Below, piece by piece: positions 27,401-35,531 of a DNA stretch of 64,000 nt; the stretch's first letter is position 1, and the number at the start of each line of letters is the position of its first letter. The DNA is from Flavobacteriaceae bacterium UBA3339. GTDB taxonomy: Bacteria > Bacteroidota > Bacteroidia > Flavobacteriales > Flavobacteriaceae. The notes beneath the pieces were generated by a model. It had not been told where the DNA came from. It worked only from the letters and a program-made list of their open reading frames with translations, and did not search any database. Where the stretch lies: positions 107,524-171,523 of the forward strand of contig DERN01000014.1 of the NCBI GenBank assembly GCA_002360925.1, given 5' to 3'. The position numbers and the translations under genes were made by a program.

Positions 27401-27562
27401 GTCTTTAAAAAAGATCGTTTTGTCTCTTAATTCGTCATTCGATAAACCTTCAAACGAATTATAATACTGGTTTATTTTATCTACAATTGGTCTGATAGCT
27501 TTAACATCTTTCTGAGATTTATCGCCCACAAACGCTTTTAAGATACTATTTATGATACTCAT
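24434..27562 (-). CDS. secA: preprotein translocase ATPase SecA
   Basis: Drives protein export through SecYEG. Walker A is GEGKT (195-199), Walker B DEVD (300-303), and the helicase motif VTIATNMAGRGTDIKL, the arginine-finger region RRVDRQLRGRAGRQGD and the helical scaffold MDELKQSVQLAVHEQKDPL are intact. 1042 residues, with insertions typical of Bacteroidota. The C-terminus (KQQEQEEQESEDSEIRTNGSFRI) lacks the zinc-binding C-x-C...C motif that binds SecB in Proteobacteria. Single gene. Confidence 0.97.
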   Translation of the reverse strand: MSIINSILKAFVGDKSQKDVKAIRPIVDKINQYYNSFEGLSNDELRDKTIFFKDKIKQSRAEQDAKIASYRDELEKTTDIDKRETIYASIDTLEKEAYSLSEKALIDILPEAFAVVKETARRFSNNAEMIVTATEQDRIFAETKGHVRIEGDKAIWSNTWEVAGKMLSWNMIHYDVQMIGGTVIHQGKIAEMQTGEGKTLVSTSPIFLNALSGNGVHVVTVNDYLAKRDCQWNAPLFEFHGLTVDCIDNHQPNSEGRRKAYQADVTYGTNNEFGFDYLRDNMAHTPEELVQRKHNFAIVDEVDSVLVDDARTPLIISGPVPMGDRHEFLELKPKVDALVAQQRQLSNGFLTEAKRLIKAGDTKQGGFNLLRSYRALPKNKALIKFLSEEGVKQILQKTENHFMQDNNREMKKVDEALLFVINEKNNQVELTDNGIKVLSQGMDENFFILPDIGTEIAKIEKQNLSPEEMSEAKEVLFQDFGIKSERIHTLTQLLKAYALFEKDSEYVVVDNKVMIVDEQTGRIMDGRRYSDGLHQAIEAKENVKIEAATQTFATITLQNYFRMYNKLAGMTGTAITEAGEFWEIYKLDVVEIPTNRQIARNDREDKIYRSIREKFNAVIEDVVELSEAGRPVLIGTTSVENSELLSRMLKMRGIKHNVLNAKLHKKEAEIIEEAGNSGIVTIATNMAGRGTDIKLTPEVKEAGGLAIIGTERHDSRRVDRQLRGRAGRQGDVGSSQFYVSLEDNLMRLFGSERVAKIMDGMGLKEGEVIQHSWMTKSIERAQKRVEENNFGVRKRLLEYDDVMNAQREVVYKRRRHALHGDRLKVDIANMMFDLCDYLVEGNKVGNDFKNFEYDLIKIFGMESPFTEEEFNRTHENELTDKLYEIAYKKYLAKSEESAVEAFKVIKNVHENGGYERMVVPFTDGIKTINVVTNLEKAYESEGKTLINDFEKNIVLSIVDEAWKKHLRKMDELKQSVQLAVHEQKDPLLVYKFEAFELFKNTMQSINKDVISFLMKGDLPKQQEQEEQESEDSEIRTNGSFRI

Positions 27563-27601
27563 AAATAAGTTGTTTTTAAATTAATATTCGTATATATCGA
27601 C

Positions 27602-27632
27602 AAAAAAAGTCTCATGTATCAGAGACTTTTTA
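27602..27632 (-). terminator. terminator between the DUF2795 gene and secA
   Basis: AAAAAGTCTC pairs with GAGACTTTTT around eight bases; ends the DUF2795 transcript on the minus strand. Confidence 0.8.
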
Positions 27633-27645
27633 AGTATATTTTGTT

Positions 27646-27867
27646 CTAATATTCATCCTCGTTCCAAAGATAATCTTCGTCTGAAGGATAATCCGGCCAA
27701 ATTTCTTCCATTGTTTCGTAAATTTCACCTTCATCCTCAATTGACTGAAGATTCTCTACAACCTCTAAAGGTGCACCAGTTCTAATGGCATAATCAATAA
27801 GCTCATCTTTAGTAGCAGGCCAAGGCGCATCACTTAAATACGATGCTAACTCTAATGTCCAATACAT
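27646..27867 (-). CDS. DUF2795 family protein
   Basis: 73 residues: YWTLELASYLSDAPWPATKDELIDYAIRTGAPLEVVENLQSI matches DUF2795, a small helical domain, followed by a very acidic tail (WPDYPSDEDYLWNEDEY). Function unknown; conserved in Flavobacteriia next to housekeeping genes. Confidence 0.82.
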   Translation of the reverse strand: MYWTLELASYLSDAPWPATKDELIDYAIRTGAPLEVVENLQSIEDEGEIYETMEEIWPDYPSDEDYLWNEDEY

Positions 27868-27983
27868 CTTTAAATATTTTTTTAGTAATTATGTGCAAAA
27901 ATAATTTTTATACTTAAAAAAGCAATTTTTTTTTCATTAAATATTTTATAAAAAAAGAACGCTTAAAAATAACGGAGTTTTTT

Positions 27984-28556
27984 TTAATGTTTTTCCGGTA
28001 TCCATTTTACCTCTTCGGCTTTTAAATCGAGAGTCAACTTTCGTGCCAACACAAACAAATAGTCAGAAAGTCGGTTTAAATACTTTAAAACCATAGCATC
28101 GGTTGGTTCTATGTCATTTAAATGAGTTGCCAAACGTTCTGCTCTACGACAAACACATCTAGCGATATGACAATATGACACTGTTGTATGTCCGCCTGGT
28201 AAAACAAAATGTGTCATTTGCGGTAAAGTATTTTCCATTTCATCGATAGCATTTTCTAAAAAAGCAATATCATCTTCACTAATCAGCGAAATGTTTAATC
28301 GTTCTTTTCCACTTTTTAAAACCGCTTTTTCCGGATCGGTAGCCAATATAGCTCCAACTGTAAATAATTTATCTTGAATGTGAATTAATTGTTCTTTATA
28401 AATTTGGCTCATTTCCTGATCGCGAATCAATCCTATATACGAATTTAATTCATCGACTGTTCCGTAACTTTCAATTCTGATATGATATTTAGGAACTCGA
28501 GTTCCGCCGAATAAAGCCGTTGTTCCTTTATCGCCTGTTTTTGTATAAACTTTCAT
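27984..28556 (-). CDS. cob(I)alamin adenosyltransferase, PduO type
   Basis: Transfers adenosyl from ATP to cob(I)alamin to make coenzyme B12. From the ATG at 28556, MKVYTKTGDKGTTALFGGTRVPK contains the ATP-binding TKTGDKGTT, and CRRAERLATHL carries the conserved R-R-A-E-R helix; VDELNSYIG is also typical. 190 residues is normal. The frame opens 27 bases earlier, but the family starts at this Met. Implies use of B12-dependent enzymes by scavenging or synthesis. Confidence 0.92.
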   Translation of the reverse strand: MKVYTKTGDKGTTALFGGTRVPKYHIRIESYGTVDELNSYIGLIRDQEMSQIYKEQLIHIQDKLFTVGAILATDPEKAVLKSGKERLNISLISEDDIAFLENAIDEMENTLPQMTHFVLPGGHTTVSYCHIARCVCRRAERLATHLNDIEPTDAMVLKYLNRLSDYLFVLARKLTLDLKAEEVKWIPEKH

Positions 28557-28663
28557 AAAAAATATCTTTTTGTAAAGATACACACTAAAAAATAAAATTG
28601 CACAATTGTTAAAAAATAAGTATATTGTGACGCTATGTAATTAGAATTTACAATTTTATAACT

Positions 28664-29080
28664 ATGAAATTAAACACCACGAAAATATCGCCCAGTTTAC
28701 TAAATGCGGGACTATTAATGCTACGCGTAATTTTGGGGGGACTTATGATTGCGAATCACGGTTGGACAAAAATCATTAAATATGATATTTTGAAAACCGA
28801 ATTTCTTGATCTTTTTGGATTAGGTTCTAATGTTTCATTAATTCTTGCAATTGTTGGCGAAGTTTTATGTTCGCTTTTATTGATTTTAGGACTTTATACT
28901 CGTTTTTCTTTGATTCCGTTAATTATTACCATGCTAGTTGCAATTGGAACGCACGAATGGGATATTTTTGGAAAAGCAGAATTAGGTTTTCTTTATTTAA
29001 TAGGATTTATTTTCCTTTTATTAGTTGGACCTGGGCAAAACAGTATTGATGCAAAGATTAATAAAAGATCGTTTTATTAA
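28664..29080 (+). CDS. DoxX family membrane protein
   Basis: 138 residues with four hydrophobic helices: AGLLMLRVILGGLMIANHGWTKI, ILAIVGEVLCSLLLILGLYTRF, and the last pair with GFLYLIGFIFLLLVGPGQNSID. The G-W-x-K and P-G-x-x-S-x-D ending fit the DoxX/SURF4 family. Role unclear (oxidative-stress or quinone-linked in some bacteria). It converges on the next gene with a 4-base overlap. Confidence 0.85.
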   Translation: MKLNTTKISPSLLNAGLLMLRVILGGLMIANHGWTKIIKYDILKTEFLDLFGLGSNVSLILAIVGEVLCSLLLILGLYTRFSLIPLIITMLVAIGTHEWDIFGKAELGFLYLIGFIFLLLVGPGQNSIDAKINKRSFY

Positions 29081-29607
29081 TAGCGTAAGAAAAAGTTTTC
29101 TCTTTTTTGTTCTTTTCGCTTTGAAACAACAATCATATAATAAAAATCTAAAACTAAAGTACAATCAGTTTGATTTAGAATAATTTCCTTTGATTGATTT
29201 TGTGTGTTTAGAATGATTAATAAACTATCGTTTTTCATTTTATCTAAATACAACTTATAATCGGTTAAATTTTCAATTATGATTAAATCAAATAATTCAT
29301 GATGTTCATTTATCGAAATCGATTCAAAAGAATTTTGAATGTTTTTTTGAATTTCAGAATTGGTAGTAAAGACAGTTTTACATTCGAAATATGAAACAGT
29401 AGAAATTATTAACTTAAGAGATTTTGTTTCTTTATTTGAAAAGTGTTTTCGATTCTTATAAAGTCCTTTCGTTAAATAATTATAAACGTACGGAGAATGC
29501 ACCCCATGTTGATTCGTAGATTTTAATAAAAATTTGAGATAAGAAAACACTTTGATTTTGTTTTTAAATAAGTAAACAAAACTATTTGAAGTTTTATAAA
29601 CAAACAA
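29077..29607 (-). CDS. short, degenerate relative of a SAM methyltransferase family
   Basis: 176 residues. The N-terminus YLKFLLKSTNQHGVHSPYVYNYLTKGLY matches the characteristic opening (K-S-T-N-x-H-G-V-H-S-P-F-V-F) of a Bacteroidota class I methyltransferase family. That family normally continues with a glycine-rich SAM motif and is much longer. Here the G-rich motif is missing and only fragments such as FDLIIIENLTDYKLYLD and NDSLLIILNT recall the Rossmann fold. Rich in Asn, Lys and Ile, suggesting relaxed selection. Possibly a non-catalytic paralogue. Confidence 0.45.
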   Translation of the reverse strand: MFVYKTSNSFVYLFKNKIKVFSYLKFLLKSTNQHGVHSPYVYNYLTKGLYKNRKHFSNKETKSLKLIISTVSYFECKTVFTTNSEIQKNIQNSFESISINEHHELFDLIIIENLTDYKLYLDKMKNDSLLIILNTQNQSKEIILNQTDCTLVLDFYYMIVVSKRKEQKRENFFLRY

Positions 29608-29693
29608 ATTATTTTTTTGATTTTACAAGCCTTTAGAAACAAACAAGTTATAAATTCATTGTGTTTTTTTGATAAAAAAAAGCGCAGAATTAT

Positions 29694-29725
29694 TTGGAAA
29701 GTTTAAATAAATCGTGCTATATTTG
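29694..29725 (+). promoter_or_regulatory. promoter of the tRNA-Arg pair
   Basis: TTG (29694-29696), 21-base spacer, TATATTTG (29718-29725), 18 bases before the first tRNA. This is the clearest example of the local promoter type. Confidence 0.75.
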
Positions 29726-29743
29726 CAGCGTTAAAATAACAAA

Positions 29744-29817
29744 GGCGATGTGGCGCAACTGAATAGCGCATCTGATTACGGCTCAGAAGGTTGCAGGTTT
29801 GAATCCTGCCATCGTCA
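29744..29817 (+). tRNA. tRNA-Arg (anticodon ACG)
   Basis: 74 bases. The acceptor GGCGATG pairs with CATCGTC (one G-U), the anticodon stem TCTGA/TCAGA encloses TTACGGC, and the T-arm is GCAGG-TTTGAAT-CCTGC. CCA is not encoded. Discriminator A. Confidence 0.95.
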
Positions 29818-29842
29818 CAAATCTAAAATAAAATAAATTTTT

Positions 29843-29916
29843 GGCGTCGTGGCGCAACTGAATAGCGCACTTGATTACGGCTCAAGAGGTTGAAGGTTTG
29901 AATCCTTCCGACGTCA
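29843..29916 (+). tRNA. tRNA-Arg (anticodon ACG), second copy
   Basis: 74 bases. The acceptor GGCGTCG pairs with CGACGTC (one G-U), the anticodon stem CTTGA/TCAAG encloses TTACGGC, and the T-arm is GAAGG-TTTGAAT-CCTTC. It differs from the first copy in all stems but has the same anticodon and D-arm. Cotranscribed, 25 bases downstream. Confidence 0.95.
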
Positions 29917-29917
29917 C

Positions 29918-29947
29918 AAAAGCAACTCAAATTTGAGTTGCTTTTTT
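29918..29947 (+). terminator. terminator after the tRNA-Arg pair
   Basis: Perfect palindrome AAAAGCAACTCAAA/TTTGAGTTGCTTTT followed by T. Confidence 0.85.
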
Positions 29948-30033
29948 ATTTCATTTCCTTCTTATTTTAAATAATTAATTCACTATTGAGGTAAAACTTA
30001 TAATAAAAACTATTCCATTTATAGATTAGTTTG

Positions 30034-30041
30034 TAATTTTG
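30034..30041 (+). promoter_or_regulatory. -7 promoter element of the NADH dehydrogenase gene
   Basis: TAATTTTG, 24 bases before the ATG at 30066. Confidence 0.45.
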
Positions 30042-30065
30042 TAGTCGTACAAATAGAAGTTAACT

Positions 30066-31361
30066 ATGATGAATATTCCAGACTCTAAGAATCCTAGAGT
30101 CGTTATTATAGGAGGTGGTTTTGCTGGAGTTTCGATGGCAAAGAAGCTAAAGAACAAAAACTTTCAGGTGGTTTTGTTAGATAAGCACAATTATCACAAT
30201 TTTCAGCCTTTAATGTATCAGGTTGCAACAGGTGGTTTAGAAGCCGGATCAATTGCATATCCTATTCGTAAAATTGTTCAAGAACATAAAGAAACATTCT
30301 TTAGAATGGCTTTGGTCGAAAGAATCGATACTGAAAATAAGAAAGTTATTACAGATATTGGAACAATTTATTACGATTATGTGGTAATTGCTACAGGTTC
30401 AACCAACAATTATTTCGGGAATAAAGAAATCGAAAAGAATAGTATGGTAATGAAAACCATACCGGAAGCCTTGAATATTCGTAGTTTGATTTTAGAAAAC
30501 TTTGAATTGGCTTTACAAACCAATGATATGGATGAACGAAGAGCGTTAATGAACTTTGTGATTGTTGGAGCAGGACCTACAGGTGTTGAACTTGCTGGAG
30601 CACTTGCTGAAATGAAGAAAGCTGTTTTACCAAAAGATTATCCTGATTTAGATGTTACAATGATGGAAATTAATTTGGTTCAAGGAGCAGATCGAGTTTT
30701 AGATGCCATGTCAAAAAAGTCTTCTAAATCTGCCGAAAAGTTTTTAAAAGAATTAGGAGTTAAAATTCATTTAAAAACAATTGTAACAAATTATGATGGA
30801 GCCACAATTTCTACAAAAGATGGATTAACTTTTAATACTCAGGCTGTAATTTGGTCAGCTGGAGTAAAAGGAGCTCCAGTTGAAGGAATTGCCGATTCAT
30901 TAGATCGTGCTACACGAATTAAAGTAAATGAATATAATCAAGTTGAAGGATTTGAAGACGTTTTTGCTTTGGGTGATGTTGCAGCAATGTATGGTGAAAA
31001 ATATCAATTTGGACATCCAATGATGGCGCAACCTGCAATTCAACAAGGAGAATTATTAGCCGAAAATTTAGCTCGTTTGGTAAACAAACAATCTATGAAA
31101 AAGTTTGTTTATAACGATAAAGGTTCAATGGCAACTATTGGAAGAAATAAAGCCGTTGTTGATTTACCAAAACTTCATTTCAGTGGCTTTTTCGCTTGGT
31201 TTGTTTGGATGTTTGTTCACTTAATGTCATTAATTGGCTTTAAAAACAAAGCATTGGTTTTTTGGAGTTGGGTTTATAATTATTTTGTTTTCGATAGAGA
31301 ATCTCGCGTAATTATTCGTCCTTACAGAAAAAATCGTGATATTGTTAAATCGGAAGATTAA
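30066..31361 (+). CDS. ndh: type II NADH:quinone oxidoreductase (NDH-2)
   Basis: Single-subunit, non-proton-pumping NADH dehydrogenase. FAD-binding GGGFAG (16-21) and NAD-binding VGAGPTGVELAGALAEM (around 168) are intact, as are the GVKGAP and FALGDVAA motifs. The C-terminus has an amphipathic or membrane segment (FFAWFVWMFVHLMSLIGF... FWSWVYNYFVFDR), typical of NDH-2 membrane anchoring. It overlaps the convergent DUF3810 gene by four bases. Confidence 0.92.
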   Translation: MMNIPDSKNPRVVIIGGGFAGVSMAKKLKNKNFQVVLLDKHNYHNFQPLMYQVATGGLEAGSIAYPIRKIVQEHKETFFRMALVERIDTENKKVITDIGTIYYDYVVIATGSTNNYFGNKEIEKNSMVMKTIPEALNIRSLILENFELALQTNDMDERRALMNFVIVGAGPTGVELAGALAEMKKAVLPKDYPDLDVTMMEINLVQGADRVLDAMSKKSSKSAEKFLKELGVKIHLKTIVTNYDGATISTKDGLTFNTQAVIWSAGVKGAPVEGIADSLDRATRIKVNEYNQVEGFEDVFALGDVAAMYGEKYQFGHPMMAQPAIQQGELLAENLARLVNKQSMKKFVYNDKGSMATIGRNKAVVDLPKLHFSGFFAWFVWMFVHLMSLIGFKNKALVFWSWVYNYFVFDRESRVIIRPYRKNRDIVKSED

Positions 31362-32425
31362 ATCTCTTGATATTTTTTGTTGTAATTAATCAAAAGTTCA
31401 ACAAACTTATTATAAGATCTCATACCATCTTTTTGATTATTGATTTTTAAAAATCGACCGTAAAGATGTTTAAAAAAGAACGAAGAAAAGTTTCTTTTAC
31501 TTTGCCAAAATTCTTCACTTTCAGTAATATTTTGCTGAACTCCGAAGTGTAATTGGTCAAAAAGTTTTAGGTACTCTTCTTCGTTTTTATTTCTATATTC
31601 TTTCAAGCAATATTTTAAAGCGTACAAATTCGCAGCATATTGGTATTGTAAATCATTACTTAACTTCATAGTTTTATATCCAAAAAAATTAGCTTCACTT
31701 TCACTTGCAATTCCTAATTGATGCGCCATTTCGTGCGCAACAGTAACAGGCATTCCGATTGAAGGAATTTCAATATTTACTTGATTTTCATGTGTAAAAG
31801 GATTGAAATATCCGCTAAAACCTGCATAAGATTGCGCAAAAGAGAATAAGGAAGGCTTTACTTCGTTTATTTGATTATTCGTTAAAACCGTTTTTAATTG
31901 ATTAGAAAGTTTATTGTAATTCCTCTTAGCATCTTTATTGAATGCTTCTAAATCTTTTTTAATAATAATTTTATCGTTTTCATTTTTCGCTAAATCTACC
32001 TGAAGATTATTCACAATATCAATCAACTTAAAAGTTATTGTATCTAATTCTTTTTGAGTATAATTTTGCTCTAATTTAAGTTGATATGTGATAGAATGTT
32101 TGTAATTATTCAATCCCCAAAGAAGTTGAAATAAACTCATTCCAATTAAAACAACATTCAATAAAAAAAACAAATAATTTTTATATAAACGTTTCTTTAA
32201 TAACGAATATGTTTTATATAAAATAAAGAAGATAAGAGCAGCATATAAAATATCTCCGACCGAAAATGAAATGAAATTATAAATTGGTCTAAAAATAAAA
32301 TCAATCCCAGAATAGATTTTTTGATTATATGTATTTGTAAAAAAATCAGGAAGTTTAGGACCAAAAAAATAACAAAATCCTAGAAAAACAATTAGAATAA
32401 TGAAATGATATTTTTTTTTAAACAT
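31358..32425 (-). CDS. DUF3810 membrane metalloprotease-like protein
   Basis: 355 residues: three hydrophobic helices in the first 110 residues, then a soluble domain with VAHEMAHQLGIASESEANFFGY, an H-E-x-x-H zinc site with a downstream E-x-E-A-N that probably gives the third ligand. This is the DUF3810 family of Bacteroidota. Active site faces the periplasm or cytoplasm (not decidable here); substrate unknown. Divergent from the ferredoxin gene. Confidence 0.85.
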   Translation of the reverse strand: MFKKKYHFIILIVFLGFCYFFGPKLPDFFTNTYNQKIYSGIDFIFRPIYNFISFSVGDILYAALIFFILYKTYSLLKKRLYKNYLFFLLNVVLIGMSLFQLLWGLNNYKHSITYQLKLEQNYTQKELDTITFKLIDIVNNLQVDLAKNENDKIIIKKDLEAFNKDAKRNYNKLSNQLKTVLTNNQINEVKPSLFSFAQSYAGFSGYFNPFTHENQVNIEIPSIGMPVTVAHEMAHQLGIASESEANFFGYKTMKLSNDLQYQYAANLYALKYCLKEYRNKNEEEYLKLFDQLHFGVQQNITESEEFWQSKRNFSSFFFKHLYGRFLKINNQKDGMRSYNKFVELLINYNKKYQEI

Positions 32426-32461
32426 TTTATATCTTATTTAGAATAAATAAAAATAATTAAT

Positions 32462-32469
32462 TATATTTG
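32462..32469 (+). promoter_or_regulatory. -7 promoter element of the ferredoxin-like gene
   Basis: TATATTTG, 22 bases before the ATG at 32492. Confidence 0.5.
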
Positions 32470-32491
32470 TACTCAATAAAAATAATGAATA

Positions 32492-32755
32492 ATGGGTAAA
32501 TGTAAAACTTCTTGTGAAGTAATTTATTTTTGTGACGGAAAAAAATGCTGTAGATACAATGAAGAAGCTAAATCGTGTATAAAAAAATTACTTAATGAAA
32601 GTGGATTAAATAATTCGGTTTCGTTAGAAAAAATGAAGTGCCAAGGGATGTGCAAAAGTGCTCCTGTTTTTTACATTGATTCCGAAAAAAAATATAAAAA
32701 AGAAGTTACAACAAAAAAAGCTAAGAAACTATTTGATAAATATATAGTTGCTTAA
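32492..32755 (+). CDS. thioredoxin-like [2Fe-2S] ferredoxin-domain protein
   Basis: 87 residues. C14-x4-C19 and C50-x3-C54 (CQGMCKSAPV) fit the four-Cys pattern of the small thioredoxin-like 2Fe-2S ferredoxins; extra cysteines lie at 4, 8, 20 and 29. Probable electron carrier, partner unknown. Single gene with its own promoter and terminator. Confidence 0.75.
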   Translation: MGKCKTSCEVIYFCDGKKCCRYNEEAKSCIKKLLNESGLNNSVSLEKMKCQGMCKSAPVFYIDSEKKYKKEVTTKKAKKLFDKYIVA

Positions 32756-32786
32756 CTTTTATTTAATTATTGTTTTATTTTGTACC

Positions 32787-32820
32787 AAATCCGTTTTAAA
32801 TAAGATTTAAAACGGATTTT
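32787..32820. terminator. bidirectional terminator
   Basis: AAATCCGTTTTAAA pairs with TTTAAAACGGATTT around five bases, between the ferredoxin-like gene (+) and menB (-). Confidence 0.8.
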
Positions 32821-32838
32821 ATATCTTTTAAGAATATA

Positions 32839-33678
32839 TTACGGAATATATTTCTTGTCGAAATTAGGTTTACGTTTTTCTAAAAAGGCATTTCTTCCTT
32901 CAATCGCTTCATCACTCATATAGGCAAGGCGAGTAGCTTCACCTGCAAAAACTTGTTGTCCAACCATTCCATCATCGGTTAAATTCATAGCAAATTTCAG
33001 CATTTTAATGGAAATAGGCGATTTTTCTAAAATCTCTTGAGCCCAATCGTACGCAGTTTGCTCTAATTCGTCATGAGGAATTACAGCATTTACCATTCCC
33101 ATTTCGTAAGCATCTTGTGCGGAATAATTTCTTCCTAAAAAGAAAATTTCTCTAGCTTTTTTCTGTCCAACCATTTTGGCCAAATAAGCCGATCCGTATC
33201 CAGCATCGAAACTTGTAACATCGGCATCGGTTTGTTTAAAAATAGCATGTTCTTTACTAGCTAAAGTTAAATCGCAAACAACATGAAGCGAATGCCCACC
33301 ACCAACAGCCCAACCATTTACAACTGCAATAACAACTTTTGGAGTAAAACGAATTAAACGCTGAACTTCTAAAATGTTTAGTCTATGATATCCGTCTTCG
33401 CCAACATAACCTTGATAACCGCGAGCACGTTGATCGCCACCGCTACAAAAAGAATAAACTCCGTCTTTAGGAGAAGGTCCTTCTGAAGATAATAAAATTA
33501 CTCCAATCGAAGTATCTTCGTGTGCATCACTAAAAGCTCTTAATAATTCAGAAGTTGTTTTAGGTCGAAAAGCATTGCGAACTTCAGGTCGATTAAATGC
33601 AATTCTTGCAACTCCATTACATTTTTTATACGTAATATCTTCAAACTCTATGGCTGTTTCCCATTTTATTTGTTCCAT
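32839..33678 (-). CDS. menB: 1,4-dihydroxy-2-naphthoyl-CoA synthase
   Basis: Crotonase-fold enzyme closing the second ring in menaquinone synthesis. 279 residues from the ATG at 33678 (MEQIKWETAIEFEDITYKKCNGVARIAFNRPEVRNAF). Family features: FCSGGDQRARG (oxyanion loop), GWAVGGGHSLHVVCDLTLAS, TDADVTSFDAGYGSAYLA and the C-terminal E-x-R-K-P-x-F. The open frame runs 24 bases further, but menB proteins begin near this Met. Other men genes are not in the window. Confidence 0.95.
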   Translation of the reverse strand: MEQIKWETAIEFEDITYKKCNGVARIAFNRPEVRNAFRPKTTSELLRAFSDAHEDTSIGVILLSSEGPSPKDGVYSFCSGGDQRARGYQGYVGEDGYHRLNILEVQRLIRFTPKVVIAVVNGWAVGGGHSLHVVCDLTLASKEHAIFKQTDADVTSFDAGYGSAYLAKMVGQKKAREIFFLGRNYSAQDAYEMGMVNAVIPHDELEQTAYDWAQEILEKSPISIKMLKFAMNLTDDGMVGQQVFAGEATRLAYMSDEAIEGRNAFLEKRKPNFDKKYIP

Positions 33679-33731
33679 AAAAATCATTTTAAACTGTATC
33701 AAAGATACGTTATATTATATAGGTATAAAGT

Positions 33732-34166
33732 TTATAAAGCAATTTTTAGAATATATTTTTCGATTGAGTCTCGAATAATTTCAGCGTGATCAAAAGCCAA
33801 AATAGGTAATTCATCAATCGGAAACCATTTAACTGTTTTTGCATCATCCTTAGCCTTGGCTTCGGATAAAGAATCTGTTTCCCCAAAAAATGCAACCGAA
33901 ATAGTATGGCTTCTTGGATCTCTTTCTGGATTTCCATATGTTTTAATCTGTTTAACCTGAAACAATTTAATATCGGTTTCTTCGAATAATTCTCGTTTTG
34001 CTGCTGTTTCTAAATCTTCATTTTCATCAACAAAACCGCCAGGTAAAGCCCAATAATTCTGAAAAGGTTCGTTAAGTCGTTGAATTAACAATATTTCGAA
34101 TTGATTATCGATTTTTCTAAATAGAGTTACGTCAACTGTAACAAAAATTTTGGGTAGATATTTCAT
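33732..34166 (-). CDS. NUDIX hydrolase
   Basis: 144 residues. The Nudix box reads GGFVDENEDLETAAKREL followed by FEETDI, matching G-x5-E-x7-R-E-x-x-E-E with Asp instead of the usual Gly near the end. The preceding ALPGG and later DPRSHTISVAFFG fit the ADP-ribose/NDP-sugar pyrophosphatase-like branch. Substrate unknown. Two bases downstream of the DMT transporter gene on the same strand, so one operon. Confidence 0.87.
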   Translation of the reverse strand: MKYLPKIFVTVDVTLFRKIDNQFEILLIQRLNEPFQNYWALPGGFVDENEDLETAAKRELFEETDIKLFQVKQIKTYGNPERDPRSHTISVAFFGETDSLSEAKAKDDAKTVKWFPIDELPILAFDHAEIIRDSIEKYILKIAL

Positions 34167-34168
34167 CT

Positions 34169-35026
34169 TTATAAGATCTTAAGTTGGATTAAAGCTAATA
34201 AAATAATGGAAGAGATGGCTAAGAAAATTCCATAAATTGTCGTTTTTGATAAATTCTCTTTAAAATATAATTTCCCAATTAAGCTTCCACCAATTATAAC
34301 TCCTAAATTCATGGTTATAAAAACTAGAGTAGGGCTGTTGATGAAATTTTTATGAGCTTTCATGTAAAAATAAATATTTAAAAAGTTCAATGAACCTAAG
34401 ATTAATCCATAAAAATAGAATTTAGAATTTACTTTTCCTTTACTAATTACGACATAGAAAAGTGACACAAAAGCGCAGCATATAAATACTAAAAAAAGTA
34501 TTGTAGTATAATTTATAGACGGATTTGTTGCGATGATTTTAAATAATGTATCGACAATTCCGTATCCAAAAAAAACAGCTAAGAGATAAAACACATTAAA
34601 TTTTCCATTATTTGTGGATTTTTTATACAGTAAAAGTATAATAGAAACGAATGAAATAAGGATTACAATGATTTTACTTGAAGTTAATTCTTCATTAAAA
34701 AGCTTAAAACTTAATGTAACCGGAATTATTAAAGACATTCTTTGAAAAATATCGGTTTTTGCTAAACCTGAAGTTTTGAGTGATTTATTGAGAAAAAAGA
34801 AAATACTTGGCATTAAAAAACCTAAAACAATCACAATAATTGATTGATTTAGGTCTAAATTAATCTGATCGACAGAAATATTGAATAGATTATACGATAA
34901 TAAAATAGCTGTAAAATAATTAACAAGAACTAAAATAAATAAGTTCTTGATAGAATTGATTTTTAGATATTTTATAAAAAAACCAACTGATAAAGAGGAT
35001 ATTAAACTAATAATTAATGGGAACAT
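34169..35026 (-). CDS. DMT/EamA-like transporter
   Basis: 285 residues from the ATG at 35026, ten hydrophobic helices, with the inverted-repeat layout of drug/metabolite transporters (SSLSVGFFIKYLK..., GLILGSLNFLNIYFYMKAHK, LGVIIGGSLIGKLYFKENL). Substrate unknown. Operon with the NUDIX gene, two bases away. Confidence 0.72.
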   Translation of the reverse strand: MFPLIISLISSLSVGFFIKYLKINSIKNLFILVLVNYFTAILLSYNLFNISVDQINLDLNQSIIVIVLGFLMPSIFFFLNKSLKTSGLAKTDIFQRMSLIIPVTLSFKLFNEELTSSKIIVILISFVSIILLLYKKSTNNGKFNVFYLLAVFFGYGIVDTLFKIIATNPSINYTTILFLVFICCAFVSLFYVVISKGKVNSKFYFYGLILGSLNFLNIYFYMKAHKNFINSPTLVFITMNLGVIIGGSLIGKLYFKENLSKTTIYGIFLAISSIILLALIQLKIL

Positions 35027-35165
35027 TCTTTTAAAATTAAGAAAATACAATATTCTATTTTACATAATATATATTATAGTTCGAACTATAATTACAAATA
35101 ATTCTTAAAACTTTTCATATTTGACAAATATCTTTATTTTTGCATCGTTTTAAAAAATAAATTAA

Positions 35166-35522
35166 GTGGAAAATTCTAACGCACAAAAAATTATTAAAAG
35201 TCTGCAAGCTGAAGTTGTGGCTAATGGGATTGTTACTGAAAATATTGTTCCGCAATTAAAGAAATTACGTGAATTCGCTTTACTTGAAGAAAAACCTGTT
35301 TTGGTTAAAGCTTTACGTTTAGCTTATGAACATATTGAAGAAAATAATGATTTTTTAATCAGTATTCCATCTGACGAACCAATTGAAGAAGAATTAGAAA
35401 TTAACGCAACGAATACTAATTCAGAAAGCTTTAATTATTTTTTGTCTTTAATGTTAGATTTAAACAATAAGCATAATATTGCCGATTTAAAAGATTATAA
35501 TCAGCAATTTCAATCATTTTAA
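35166..35522 (+). CDS. conserved hypothetical protein, GTG start
   Basis: 118 residues starting at GTG (no in-frame ATG nearby). Helical and acidic: NAQKIIKSLQAEVVANGIVTENIVPQLKKLREFAL..., then an Asn/Glu linker and FNYFLSLMLDLNNKHNIADLKDYNQ. No family recognised. A -7 element TATTTTTG lies at 35135-35142, supporting this start. Ten bases ahead of the DUF3817 gene. Confidence 0.6.
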   Translation: MENSNAQKIIKSLQAEVVANGIVTENIVPQLKKLREFALLEEKPVLVKALRLAYEHIEENNDFLISIPSDEPIEEELEINATNTNSESFNYFLSLMLDLNNKHNIADLKDYNQQFQSF

Positions 35523-35531
35523 TATAAAACT

